64,000 bases of DNA, taken from contig NZ_AJVC01000003.1 in the NCBI RefSeq assembly GCF_000261365.1, positions 744,001 through 808,000 on the forward strand, read 5' to 3'. The position numbers and the translations under genes are program-made. Shown in pieces: positions 56,647-64,000 of the stretch; position 1 is the first letter of the stretch, and each line of letters starts with the position of its first letter. Source of the DNA: Herbaspirillum sp. GW103. GTDB taxonomy: Bacteria; Pseudomonadota; Gammaproteobacteria; Burkholderiales; Burkholderiaceae_D. Below the pieces are notes generated by a model. That model ran no database searches. It was not told the origin of the DNA and saw nothing but the letters and a program-made list of their open reading frames with translations.

Positions 56647-56708
56647 GGCTTCTTTGACTCCTCAGGCCGGCATGCCGACAGCATCCTGCATGGACCGCTT
56701 CAAGTGCA

Positions 56709-57704
56709 TCAGATGAACGCGTCCTCGCCCTTGGCACCCAGCACGATCTGGCCTTCGTCGGCCAGGCGGCGCACGATCTGCAGAATGGCCTTCTGTTGCG
56801 CATCCACTTCGGACAGGCGCACCGGTCCCTTGGACTCCAGGTCTTCCTTCATCATCTCGGCCGCACGCTGCGACATGTTGGCGAAGATCTTGTCGCGCAG
56901 GCCTTGCGAGGCACCCTTGAGGGCCACGATCAGCGACTCGGACTGGACTTCGCGCAGCAGCAGCTGGATGCCGCGGCCGTCGATATCGATGATGTTCTCG
57001 AAGACGAACATCTCGTCCATGATCTTCTGCGCCATGTCCTCGTCGTAGGAGCGCAGGTTGTTCATCACCGAGGTCTCGTTCTCGCCCGACATGAAGTTGA
57101 GGATCTCGGCCGCAGTACGGATGCCGCCCATCTGTTGCTTCTTGAGGCTTTCGTTGCCGGTCAGCAGCTTGGTCAACACGTCATTGAGTTCGCGCAACGC
57201 GGCCGGCTGCACGCCGTCCAGGGTTGCAATACGAAGGATGACGTCGTTGCGCAAACGTTCCGTGAAATTGTTGATGATGCCGCAGGCATGGTCGCGCTCC
57301 AGGTGGACCAGGATGGTGGCGATGATCTGCGGGTGTTCGTTGCGGATGAGCTCGGCCACCGACTGCGCGTCCATCCACTTGAGGCTTTCGATGCCGGACG
57401 CATCGCGTCCGCCCAGGATGCGGTTGAGCAGGGAGGTGGCCTTGTCGTCGCCCAGGGCCTTGGTCAGCACGCTACGGATGTATTCGTCCGAATCCAGTCC
57501 CAGCGAGGAGGCCTGGCCGGTCTCGGCGACAAAGGCTTCCAGCACTTCGTTGATTTCTTCGAAGCTGACATTGCGCAGGGCCGACATGGCCGCGCCCAGC
57601 TTCTGGACCTCTTTCGGGCCCAGATATTTCATGACTTCGGCGGCCTCATCCTCGCCCAGGGCGAGCATCAGGATGGCGCCTTTTTGAACGCCGTCGTTAC
57701 TCAT
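56709..57704 (-). CDS. fliG: Flagellar motor switch protein FliG
   Basis: A 331-residue rotor protein that contacts the stator. Armadillo-like N and middle domains include the EHPQ motif (LIRNEHPQIIATILVHLE, about 120-137) and GGxxAAEIL-type GGIRTAAEIL near 192. The C-terminal domain carries the charged torque helix region (QLLLREVQSESLIVALKGAS). The length matches the family exactly. It overlaps fliF by 8 bp, as is usual for these ring partners. Confidence 0.98.
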   Translation of the reverse strand: MSNDGVQKGAILMLALGEDEAAEVMKYLGPKEVQKLGAAMSALRNVSFEEINEVLEAFVAETGQASSLGLDSDEYIRSVLTKALGDDKATSLLNRILGGRDASGIESLKWMDAQSVAELIRNEHPQIIATILVHLERDHACGIINNFTERLRNDVILRIATLDGVQPAALRELNDVLTKLLTGNESLKKQQMGGIRTAAEILNFMSGENETSVMNNLRSYDEDMAQKIMDEMFVFENIIDIDGRGIQLLLREVQSESLIVALKGASQGLRDKIFANMSQRAAEMMKEDLESKGPVRLSEVDAQQKAILQIVRRLADEGQIVLGAKGEDAFI

Positions 57705-59478
57705 TGTTCACCCATGACTTGATGATGCTTGCCACCAGTTTCGGATCATTCTTGGCCCACTGCTTGGCGGTTTCCAGATTGGCCTTGTACTGGGCACGTT
57801 CGTCCACTGCCGGCTCGCCGGAGAGGTTGACGATGGCGTCCGGATCGTCCGGATCGAAGCCGGCGGCAACCGCTGCGGCAGCGGCGGCGGCTTCGGCCTC
57901 GGCCTTTTCCTTGGCCAGGCGTTCGCGTTCTTCGCGGCCCGACAGCTTCCAGACGATGGGGCGCAGCACGCGGAAGTAGAGGAACAGCAGGACCGCGGCC
58001 ACCAGTACGTACTTGCCGATTTCCTTGGCCAGTTCGATCATGCCCGGCTGCTTCCACAGTGGCACTTCCGGTTCCATGTCGGTGCTGAACTGGGTATTGA
58101 CCACGTTGAGCGAGTCGCCGCGATCCTTGTTGTAACCCATTGCCTCCTTGACCAGATCGGTGATCTGGTTGCGCTCGGCTTCGGTCAGCGGGCGCATGAC
58201 GATCTTGCCGGTGTTGTCCAGGGTGCGCTTGTAGTTCACCACCACGGCCACCGTCAGGCGACGCACGCCACCCATGGGTTGCTGGGTGTAGCGCACCGTC
58301 TTGTCGACCTCGTAGTTGATGGTCTCATCCTTGCGCGAATTGCCGCTGGCCGCAGGAGTCGGTGCTGCGCCATTGGGCGTGGCCGCAGTATTCTGGTTGG
58401 CTGCACCATTGGCGGCCGCCGGATTGACGATCTGGGCGGTGGCCGGGGCAGGGGGCTGGTTGGTCAGCGCGCCGGGTACGCCCGACGTGCCGGAGGTGGC
58501 GCTGTTGGACTCGCTGCTCTGCTTGCTGCGAACGGCGGCGGTGTCGCGGGTCTGATTGGGCTTGTAGGCTTCGGAAGCCTGCTCGGAGCGGGAGAAGTCC
58601 ACATCGGCCGTGGCCTCGGCACGCACGTTGCCGTTGCCGACGATGGGTGCAATGATGGATTCGACGCGCTTGACGATGTCCTGCTGCAGATCCTGGACAT
58701 ACTTCAGCTGGGTCGGATCGAGGGTGTTGGTCTGGCCTTGCTTGGTGGTGTCGGAGAGCAGATTGCCGTTCTGGTCGACGATGGTCACGGCCTTGGGCGA
58801 GAGCTCGGGGACGCTGCTGGCGACCAGGTGCACGACGGCACTGACCTGTTGCTGATCGAGGTAGCGGCCCGGATAGAGGCTCAGGATCACCGAGGCGGTC
58901 GGCTTTTGCTGGTCGCGCACGAACACCGACGCTTTGGGCAGGGCCAGGTGCACACGGGCGGTCTGGACCGGCGCCAGGGATTCCACCGAGCGCGCCAGTT
59001 CGCCTTCCAGGGCGCGCTGGAAATTGACTTGTTCCAGGAACTGGGAAATGCCCAGCTTCTGGTTCTCCATCAGCTCGAAGCCGACATTGCCGCCCTTGGG
59101 CAGGCCCTGAGCGGCCAGTTTCAGGCGCGCGTCATGCACCATGTTTTCGGGCACCAGGATGGCCGTGCCGCCTTCGGAATACTTGTAGGGCACGTTCATC
59201 TGCTGCAACGAGGCCACGATGGCGCCACCGTCGCGGTCATTGAAGTTGGCGAACAGGACGCGATACTCGACCTTCTGGCTCCACAGCCAGATGCCGGCCA
59301 TCAGCGCCAGGGTCGCAGCGGCGGCAATGATGAGCAGAATGCGCTTGCCCTGGGGCGAACGGGCGTAGCCCATCATGCCGCCCTGGGCGGACTGCCCCTG
59401 GGGCATGCCCTCGTTGTTGCCGAGTTCGCCCGAATTGTTGGTCTCGCCGGTCATCGTGCCGTCGGCTGCTACCGCCAT
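57697..59478 (-). CDS. fliF: Flagellar MS-ring protein FliF
   Basis: A 593-residue double-span membrane protein that forms the MS ring, base of the flagellum. Membrane helices are at about 48-66 (ILLIIAAAATLALMAGIWLW) and about 490-510 (YVLVAAVLLFLYFRVLRPIV). The periplasmic part has the ring-building motifs LARSVESLAPVQTARVHLAL and SAVVHLVASSVPELSPKAVT. An Ala/Asn/Pro-rich insert is at about 330-380. It is the first gene of the fliFGHIJK block and divergent from fliE. Confidence 0.97.
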   Translation of the reverse strand: MAVAADGTMTGETNNSGELGNNEGMPQGQSAQGGMMGYARSPQGKRILLIIAAAATLALMAGIWLWSQKVEYRVLFANFNDRDGGAIVASLQQMNVPYKYSEGGTAILVPENMVHDARLKLAAQGLPKGGNVGFELMENQKLGISQFLEQVNFQRALEGELARSVESLAPVQTARVHLALPKASVFVRDQQKPTASVILSLYPGRYLDQQQVSAVVHLVASSVPELSPKAVTIVDQNGNLLSDTTKQGQTNTLDPTQLKYVQDLQQDIVKRVESIIAPIVGNGNVRAEATADVDFSRSEQASEAYKPNQTRDTAAVRSKQSSESNSATSGTSGVPGALTNQPPAPATAQIVNPAAANGAANQNTAATPNGAAPTPAASGNSRKDETINYEVDKTVRYTQQPMGGVRRLTVAVVVNYKRTLDNTGKIVMRPLTEAERNQITDLVKEAMGYNKDRGDSLNVVNTQFSTDMEPEVPLWKQPGMIELAKEIGKYVLVAAVLLFLYFRVLRPIVWKLSGREERERLAKEKAEAEAAAAAAAVAAGFDPDDPDAIVNLSGEPAVDERAQYKANLETAKQWAKNDPKLVASIIKSWVNNE

Positions 59479-59726
59479 GATTTCCCCTCTGGCGTTCCCT
59501 CGATTGCCAGCTTGATGAATACTTTGATCACTGCCTACCTTTGTGAGGTTTTTTGCTCAGTGTGGATTGTCCGTTGGTAGCGGGAATTTGATCGGCCGAA
59601 CAGAATGGCAAATTCCCCGCTTATTGGTGCGATTTGTCAATGCAGCAGTGTTAAGGTGCTGCTGTAGATGGCGAAGGTGCGTGTGGTACTTTTGCCAGGC
59701 GGCAAAATGAACTCAAGAGGTGGGAA
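59479..59726. promoter_or_regulatory. Divergent control region between fliF and fliE
   Basis: A 248-bp gap that must hold promoters for both units. No FliA pattern fits in either direction. A GCAGCA / TGCTGC inverted repeat (59642-59662) lies about 65 bp before fliE and could be an operator or leader hairpin. A TGGCAA at 59605 resembles half of a sigma-54 site, but its -12 partner is poor. Confidence 0.45.
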
Positions 59727-60083
59727 ATGGCAATTGACAGCGTGATCGACACCAGCAAGATCGAAGCAATGGTAGCCCAGCTGAAGGCGGCAGCGGCCCG
59801 CGCCCAAGGGGGTGTGGACCCGGTTCAGAGCAGCGTGGCAGCCGAAAAACCGGCCCAGCGGGTGGATTTTGCCGACGTGCTCAAGGGCGCGATCGACCAG
59901 GTCAACGATTCTCAGCAGAAGGCGGCCAAGATGTCGCAGGCCTTTGCCATGGGGGATGACAACGTGAACCTGTCGGATGTGATGATCGCTTCGCAGAAAG
60001 CCAACATTTCCTTCCAGACCAGTATCCAGGTGCGCAACAAGCTGGTCTCGGCTTACCGTGACATCATGACCATGCAGGTGTGA
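59727..60083 (+). CDS. fliE: Flagellar MS-ring/rod junction protein FliE
   Basis: A 118-residue protein that joins the MS ring to the rod and is among the first exported. The C-terminal region VMIASQKANISFQTSIQVRN (about 88-107), ending AYRDIMTMQV, is the conserved part. The N-terminal part is Ala/Gln-rich and variable. It stands alone on the plus strand, divergent from fliF, and ends at a very strong bidirectional terminator. Confidence 0.97.
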   Translation: MAIDSVIDTSKIEAMVAQLKAAAARAQGGVDPVQSSVAAEKPAQRVDFADVLKGAIDQVNDSQQKAAKMSQAFAMGDDNVNLSDVMIASQKANISFQTSIQVRNKLVSAYRDIMTMQV

Positions 60084-60126
60084 AGTTTTCTGCTTGAGGT
60101 CGCCCCTGGCAAGGGACGGTTGTACA

Positions 60127-60175
60127 TGACAAAACACCCCAGAACCGGTGATCCGGTTGCTGGGGTGTTTTGTCA
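60127..60175. terminator. Strong bidirectional terminator between fliE and ycgR
   Basis: Outer arms TGACAAAACACCCCAG / CTGGGGTGTTTTGTCA (16 bp, perfect) and inner arms AACCGG / CCGGTT around a TGAT loop make about 22 bp of stem with one bulge. AAAA and TTTT runs lie within the stem. Confidence 0.9.
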
Positions 60176-60202
60176 TTGGCGCGCCCGGCAGGGCGCACCG
60201 GC

Positions 60203-60958
60203 TTACATCATGCCTGAGGCCTTGGCGTTCTGTTCGCGTTCCAGCTTGGTGATGAAGCGCTGGATCGCGGCCAGCACCGTACGCGGGATGTCGATGAACT
60301 GCAGACCGAAGCGATTGACCACCTTGCCATTGGTCATCTTGAATTCCTTGCAGTCGCGCACCTGCAGTTTGACCGATACCAGGGTATTGTCACCCAGCTC
60401 CAGCTGGCAATCTTCGTAGGTCACGCCCGGAGTGGTGGGGAGCAGCTTCTTTTCGTCGGTGATGCCCACGCCGCCGGCGCTGATATTGTTGAGCAGCGTA
60501 ACGACCGTGATGAAGGAGCCATCCGGCTGGGTGATGCGGAAAGTGCAGCGCAGCGGCTTGGCGATCGGCGTGGGGATGCGGAAATACTCGCGGCGCTGCA
60601 GGCGCACCAGGCTTTCGGGGATATCGACCCGCAATGCCGGGCGGCTCTGGTATTCGACCTGGCGTGCGCCATCGACGGCAAAGGTAATGCGGATGCTGTT
60701 GTAGAGCGCCTCGAAATTGATGCGCTTGCTCGACACGATGCTCTCGTTGAGCATGGCGCTGGGGGCGGCGTCGATGATGAGCGAGTCGTCATCGTCATCG
60801 ACTTCCAGAATGGAAGTGATCACGGACTCGGATCCGCCCTTGATCAGCAGGCTCAGGAGCTGGTTCTTCTCCATCATGCTGGTCAGCAGGGCAATGATCT
60901 CCCTCCGTGAATGAACCCGGTATGGGCTGTCGTCGTCGATCTCGTCGTGGTTAGCCAT
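60203..60958 (-). CDS. ycgR: Cyclic-di-GMP-responsive flagellar brake protein YcgR
   Basis: A 251-residue protein that slows the motor when c-di-GMP is high. The N-terminal YcgR domain is at about 15-115, then the PilZ domain starts with RREYFR (122-127) and has NISAGGVG (158-165), the two halves of the c-di-GMP pocket (RxxxR and (D/N)xSxxG). Both are intact. It is the last gene of the minus-strand fliD-S-T group, 23 bp after flhX. Confidence 0.93.
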   Translation of the reverse strand: MANHDEIDDDSPYRVHSRREIIALLTSMMEKNQLLSLLIKGGSESVITSILEVDDDDDSLIIDAAPSAMLNESIVSSKRINFEALYNSIRITFAVDGARQVEYQSRPALRVDIPESLVRLQRREYFRIPTPIAKPLRCTFRITQPDGSFITVVTLLNNISAGGVGITDEKKLLPTTPGVTYEDCQLELGDNTLVSVKLQVRDCKEFKMTNGKVVNRFGLQFIDIPRTVLAAIQRFITKLEREQNAKASGMM

Positions 60959-60981
60959 CTGTGCGTCTTGTACGTCTGAAT

Positions 60982-61326
60982 TCAGCGAGTGGGATCGCTT
61001 TCCCCTGAGGATTTGTTGGAATAATTTAACCCCGTATCATACATCACTGACCCGCTTAATTGCATATTTTCAATACGATATAGCCAGGCCAGCAATTCCG
61101 CCACGGTGCGGTACAGGGCAGGGGGGATCTGCTGGTCCAGTTCGACCTGCATCAGCAGTGAGACCAGCTCCTTGGATTCATGGACATAGACGCCCGCATC
61201 GCGCGCCCGCGCAATGATGGCTTCTGCCACCAGGCCGCGGCCCTTGGCCACCACCTGCGGGGCTGCCTGGCTGGCGTTGTAGGCCAGGGCCACGGCGTTT
61301 TGCAGGGGGATATTAGGTTTCTCCAT
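60982..61326 (-). CDS. FlhX: stand-alone paralogue of the FlhB C-terminal domain
   Basis: A 114-residue soluble protein that matches only the cytoplasmic tail of FlhB after the NPTH cut (compare NAVALAYNASQAAPQVVAKG here with YAVALKYAEGKMGAPKVVAK in FlhB). The membrane domain and the NPTH residues themselves are absent, so it looks like a ready-made FlhB-CC piece. In Helicobacter and Campylobacter, FlhX of this kind can replace that piece. It overlaps the second fliK-like gene by 14 bp, which suggests the two act together. Start ATG 61326; a TTG at 61341 is possible. The tail is Ser/Asn-rich. Confidence 0.85.
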   Translation of the reverse strand: MEKPNIPLQNAVALAYNASQAAPQVVAKGRGLVAEAIIARARDAGVYVHESKELVSLLMQVELDQQIPPALYRTVAELLAWLYRIENMQLSGSVMYDTGLNYSNKSSGESDPTR

Positions 61327-62500
61327 CGGCTTGCTTGACAATCAGTGAGTCCAGGGAGGTGCCGGCAGCCGCCATGGCACCGGAAAACAGCGCGCTGTTG
61401 CCGCGCAGGGCAGCGGCGGCGGCTTCGTTGTCGGCTTTCACCTGTACGTGGATCTGCTGACCAATCAACCGGATCGAGGCCGAGACGCTGCCCAGGTGGG
61501 CAAAGTTGAAGCGCACCACGCTATGCCAGGTGGGCGTGTTCTCGTCCTCGGCGCCGGCTTGTTCGCGGCTGTTCTGGCCCTGTTCCTGATTGATTTCCCA
61601 TTCCATCTTCTGGCCGGGCCAGACTTCGCCGTGCCAGACCACGCGCTGCTGTTCCAGGGCGTTGAGCTGGAGGTTGATGATCTGTCCCAGCTGATTCTGG
61701 GAGGGATCGCTGTCGCTGAGCAGATTGATGTCGCCACCCTGTCGCGCAGCGACCTGGGCTTGCGGTTCCTTCATCAGGTCTGCGGCCGGACGTTGTCCGG
61801 CGGCCCAGGCGGCCACGTGCGACTCGTAGAAGACGCCGCTGTTGGTAATGGCATCCTTCAAGGCTGCGGCCATCTGTTCGGGGGCGACCCCGGCCTTGGG
61901 CAGCAAGGGGGTGGCCGCATTGATGTGATCGGCCACGTCGCCCTGTTGGGATGCGTGCAACAGCGTGTCGATCAGGCGGCCGGCATGGCTGAGCGTGGTG
62001 GTGGTACTGGCGGGAGCGCCCGATTGCCCCTGGCGAGGGCCTTTTGCCTGGGCATCGGCAGCGATATCCTCGTTCTGCGCGATCTGTCCCGCACCGCTTT
62101 CGTCGCGGGTAACGAACTGCAGCGACTTCAGGTCCTTCTGCATCGCGCGCCCGGCACTGCTCAAGGCCACGGAGGCGCTTTCCTCGTCAGGGTGGATGCT
62201 GCCTTCGTTGACCGAGAAAGTCGGGCGGGGATCCTTCGAGACCAGCGTCAGGGTCAGGGTATCGCCTACCTTGGCGCTGTTGGGCAGCACCATGCGCGCG
62301 GCCGTATTGGCGATGCGCACCAGGAAGGTGCCGTCGTTGAAATTGGAGAGGATGCGGCCCGACATCTGCTGGCCCACTGCAATCTGGGCCAGGCGACTGA
62401 AGGCTTCCTGCCGCGCATCGGCAACCGAAACGACGGCGGTCGCCGCTTCGACAGGATTGACGGGCTGGACGGCGCTGGCAATATCGGCCCGCGGCAACAT
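61313..62500 (-). CDS. Second FliK-like hook-length control protein
   Basis: A 395-residue protein with a FliK-type plan. The N-terminal part (about 1-110) has a beta-rich segment (GQQMSGRILSNFNDGTFLVR), the middle is low-complexity, and a C-terminal Flg_hook-like domain is at about 290-390 (WHGEVWPGQKMEWEINQEQG and SVSASIRLIGQQIHVQVKAD, ending LDSLIVKQ). It is less Ala/Gln-rich than fliK at 52576 and clearly diverged from it. The start is ATG 62500, 2 bp after the fliT stop. It is paired with flhX by overlap. It may act in fine control of export or be exported itself. Confidence 0.78.
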   Translation of the reverse strand: MLPRADIASAVQPVNPVEAATAVVSVADARQEAFSRLAQIAVGQQMSGRILSNFNDGTFLVRIANTAARMVLPNSAKVGDTLTLTLVSKDPRPTFSVNEGSIHPDEESASVALSSAGRAMQKDLKSLQFVTRDESGAGQIAQNEDIAADAQAKGPRQGQSGAPASTTTTLSHAGRLIDTLLHASQQGDVADHINAATPLLPKAGVAPEQMAAALKDAITNSGVFYESHVAAWAAGQRPAADLMKEPQAQVAARQGGDINLLSDSDPSQNQLGQIINLQLNALEQQRVVWHGEVWPGQKMEWEINQEQGQNSREQAGAEDENTPTWHSVVRFNFAHLGSVSASIRLIGQQIHVQVKADNEAAAAALRGNSALFSGAMAAAGTSLDSLIVKQADGET

Positions 62501-62502
62501 GG

Positions 62503-62841
62503 TCAACTACCCATGCCGTAGGTATTGAGGAGCTTCTGTTCGGTCTGGTTGCTCTGGATCATTGCCGACAGTTTGCGCAATCCCGGTTCGGTGAGGTTGC
62601 GGATGTCGCGGTCGTCTTCGAGGATCTTCTTGATGATGTCGACCTTGCGATGGCGCAGCGGCTCAGGCAGGGCGACATGTTCCTCGCTGTCGCGCAGGCT
62701 GGCGATGTGCTGGCCGCACTGGGCTTCGAGTGCGGCCAGCAAGTCCCAGTCACCGGCACGGGCGGCCGACAGCATCTCGTTGGTCAGCTTCGAGATGGAC
62801 TCGTAGAGCGCGATGACGTCGTCACCGTTCATGTCAGTCAT
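62503..62841 (-). CDS. fliT: Flagellar export chaperone FliT
   Basis: A 112-residue helical chaperone for the filament cap FliD; in enteric bacteria it also restrains FlhDC. The sequence is mostly helices (ALYESISKLTNEMLSAARAG, then VDIIKKILEDDRDIRNLTEP), as in the family. The start overlaps the fliS stop (ATGA), and the upstream in-frame extension inside fliS is rejected. Confidence 0.88.
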   Translation of the reverse strand: MTDMNGDDVIALYESISKLTNEMLSAARAGDWDLLAALEAQCGQHIASLRDSEEHVALPEPLRHRKVDIIKKILEDDRDIRNLTEPGLRKLSAMIQSNQTEQKLLNTYGMGS

Positions 62842-63296
62842 GCCTTTGCAAAGCTGGAGAGAGGGACGTCTTGCACCATGGTCATCGGCGCAGCGGGCTG
62901 CGCTGCATTCGGACCGATCTGTTCCCACGCGGAACGGATATCCTCAAGCAGTCCGTGGATCTCGTCGAGGATGGCCGGGTTGTTGGTCGCGTTGGCCTCG
63001 AACAGGCGGCGGCTCATGTATTCATAGAGCGAATCGAGATTGAGCGCCAGTTCGCCGCCGACTTCCTTGTTCAGGCTGGCGCGCAGGCCGTTGTCGATGA
63101 TCAGGATGGCCTTGGTGATGGATTCGCCCTTGTCCTTGATGTTGCCCTCGCCCATGGACTTCCTGCCCAGTGCGATGGCCACCAGTGCGCCGTCGAAGAG
63201 CATGGTGATGAGCTTGTGCGGACTGGCCGCAACCACCCCGGTTTCCACGCCGATATTTGCGTAGGCGTTGGCCCCGCGTTTCATGGTTCCGAACAT
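62838..63296 (-). CDS. fliS: Flagellin export chaperone FliS
   Basis: A 152-residue helical chaperone that binds the end of flagellin and keeps it from polymerising in the cytoplasm. The family segments ANAYANIGVETGVVAASPHK (about 9-28), LITMLFDGALVAIALGRKSM and the LNLDSLYEYMSRRLFEANAT part are present. It lies 28 bp after fliD and overlaps fliT. The flagellin gene itself is outside the window. Confidence 0.95.
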   Translation of the reverse strand: MFGTMKRGANAYANIGVETGVVAASPHKLITMLFDGALVAIALGRKSMGEGNIKDKGESITKAILIIDNGLRASLNKEVGGELALNLDSLYEYMSRRLFEANATNNPAILDEIHGLLEDIRSAWEQIGPNAAQPAAPMTMVQDVPLSSFAKA

Positions 63297-63324
63297 GACG
63301 TTCTCCTATGTTCGCGGTATCACT

Positions 63325-64000
63325 TCAACCGCTCTTGGCCAGGCTGGCCAATTGCTGGGTCAGGTAGCTCTGGGTGGACTGCATGCTGGCCAGCGTGACG
63401 TTGAGGCGGTTGAACTGATTGGTATAGTCGTCTTTCAGATTCGACAGACGGGTCTGCACCGCGGTCTGGCGATCCTGGTTGATCTTCAGACTGGCTTGCA
63501 GTCCGTTGGTCTTGGAGGCAATGATGCCGGTATCGCTGAGCAGATTGGTCATCAACGTCTGCAATTTGGTGACGATACCATTTTTGGACGATGTGGTGTT
63601 GGTCGGATCCGGATCAGTGGCAGTGAACAGATTGGCAATGCCCGCGAAGTTGTTGGTGGTCGCCGTCGACAGCTTGGTGGCATCCAGTGCCAGGGTGCCG
63701 TCCTTCTGGAAGGCGATGCCGATGTCGGAGAGGGTGCTGATGCCGTTGCCGCCATCCACGCTGGAGAACAGGGTGTTGCGCAACTGGCTCATGATGGTCT
63801 GCACCGATGACTCGCTGGCCAGCGGTGCCGACGTATTGGCCTGCCCCAAGGTCGTCGAGGGTGTCTGCGCCGTCATGCTGGCCACGGCCTTGGCCAGGGT
63901 GTTGTAGGCCGATACGAAACTGTTGGCCGCCGTGGTGATGCCGGAGGTGTCGTTGCTGATGTTGAGCGTGAAGCTGTCGGACGAGGTGGTGACCTTGGAC
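63325..64000 (-). CDS. fliD: Filament cap protein FliD, C-terminal part (5' truncated by window edge)
   Basis: About 225 residues of the filament cap (hook-associated protein 2), which folds flagellin at the tip. The frame is open to base 64000, and the ATG at 63885 is internal. The C-terminal coiled-coil end has the family pattern (SLKINQDRQTAVQTRLSNLK and MQSTQSYLTQQLASLAKSG). It is the first visible gene of the fliD-S-T-K2-flhX-ycgR group. Confidence 0.93.
   Translation of the reverse strand, partial: SKVTTSSDSFTLNISNDTSGITTAANSFVSAYNTLAKAVASMTAQTPSTTLGQANTSAPLASESSVQTIMSQLRNTLFSSVDGGNGISTLSDIGIAFQKDGTLALDATKLSTATTNNFAGIANLFTATDPDPTNTTSSKNGIVTKLQTLMTNLLSDTGIIASKTNGLQASLKINQDRQTAVQTRLSNLKDDYTNQFNRLNVTLASMQSTQSYLTQQLASLAKSG

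Noticed and set aside
59605..59620. Possible sigma-54 site (TGGCAA ... CCGCT) before fliE
   Set aside because: The -24 half is fair and the spacing fits, but the -12 half lacks TTGC, and no other sigma-54 sites support such control here.

Overview
The window is a stretch of high-GC bacterial chromosome. The organism is most likely a betaproteobacterium of the Oxalobacteraceae, probably Herbaspirillum or a close relative. This is inference, drawn from the layout of the flagellar and chemotaxis genes (cheRDBYZ, flhBAF, flhG-like, fliA, flgNMA, flgB-L, fliE-R), a PEP-CTERM protein, a KDO/mannose surface-polysaccharide locus and the high GC. No CRISPR array, insertion sequence or prophage was seen.

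Region 1 (1-7.6 kb) is the end of a surface-polysaccharide locus. It holds the 3' end of a mannose-1-phosphate guanylyltransferase gene on the plus strand. Converging on it is a minus-strand operon: a kdsB-kdsC fusion, kdsD, kdsA, a Wzx-type flippase, a GT2 glycosyltransferase and a KpsS-like Kdo-transferase/capsule-export protein. Together these make CMP-KDO from arabinose-5-phosphate and feed a KDO-containing glycan.

Region 2 (7.6-17.2 kb) is a mixed accessory stretch: a serine-acetyltransferase-like protein, an FxDxF-type PEP-CTERM protein, glycerate 2-kinase, two tiny aromatic-rich lipoproteins, a TonB-like protein with an unrecognised C-terminal domain, tRNA-Pro(GGG), a small membrane protein, an acyltransferase-3 protein, and a Ni/Co efflux pair dmeR-dmeF with a G-tract operator. 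It contains several gene-free, relatively AT-rich stretches and three notable hairpins or repeats.

Region 3 (17.2-64 kb) is a nearly unbroken motility cluster: a chemoreceptor with a C-terminal sensor domain, cheR-cheD-cheB, cheY-cheZ, flhB-flhA-flhF-flhG-fliA, then flgN/flgM/flgA (minus) divergent from flgBCDEFGHIJ-flgKL. A MacAB-type efflux pump with its outer-membrane lipoprotein follows, and then fliRQPONML and fliKJIHGF (minus). fliE (plus) comes next, and finally a minus-strand fliD-fliS-fliT-second fliK-like-flhX-ycgR group cut by the window end. FliA (sigma-28) type promoters are readable upstream of flgM, flgK, cheY and fliL, and a weaker one lies before the chemoreceptor. cheA, cheW, motA, motB, flhDC and fliC are not in the window.

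The main oddities are the KdsB-KdsC fusion, an FlhG with a ruined P-loop, a free-standing FlhB C-terminal paralogue (FlhX) next to a second FliK-like protein, the efflux pump inside the flagellar cluster, and a UUCG-capped hairpin in a lipoprotein leader.
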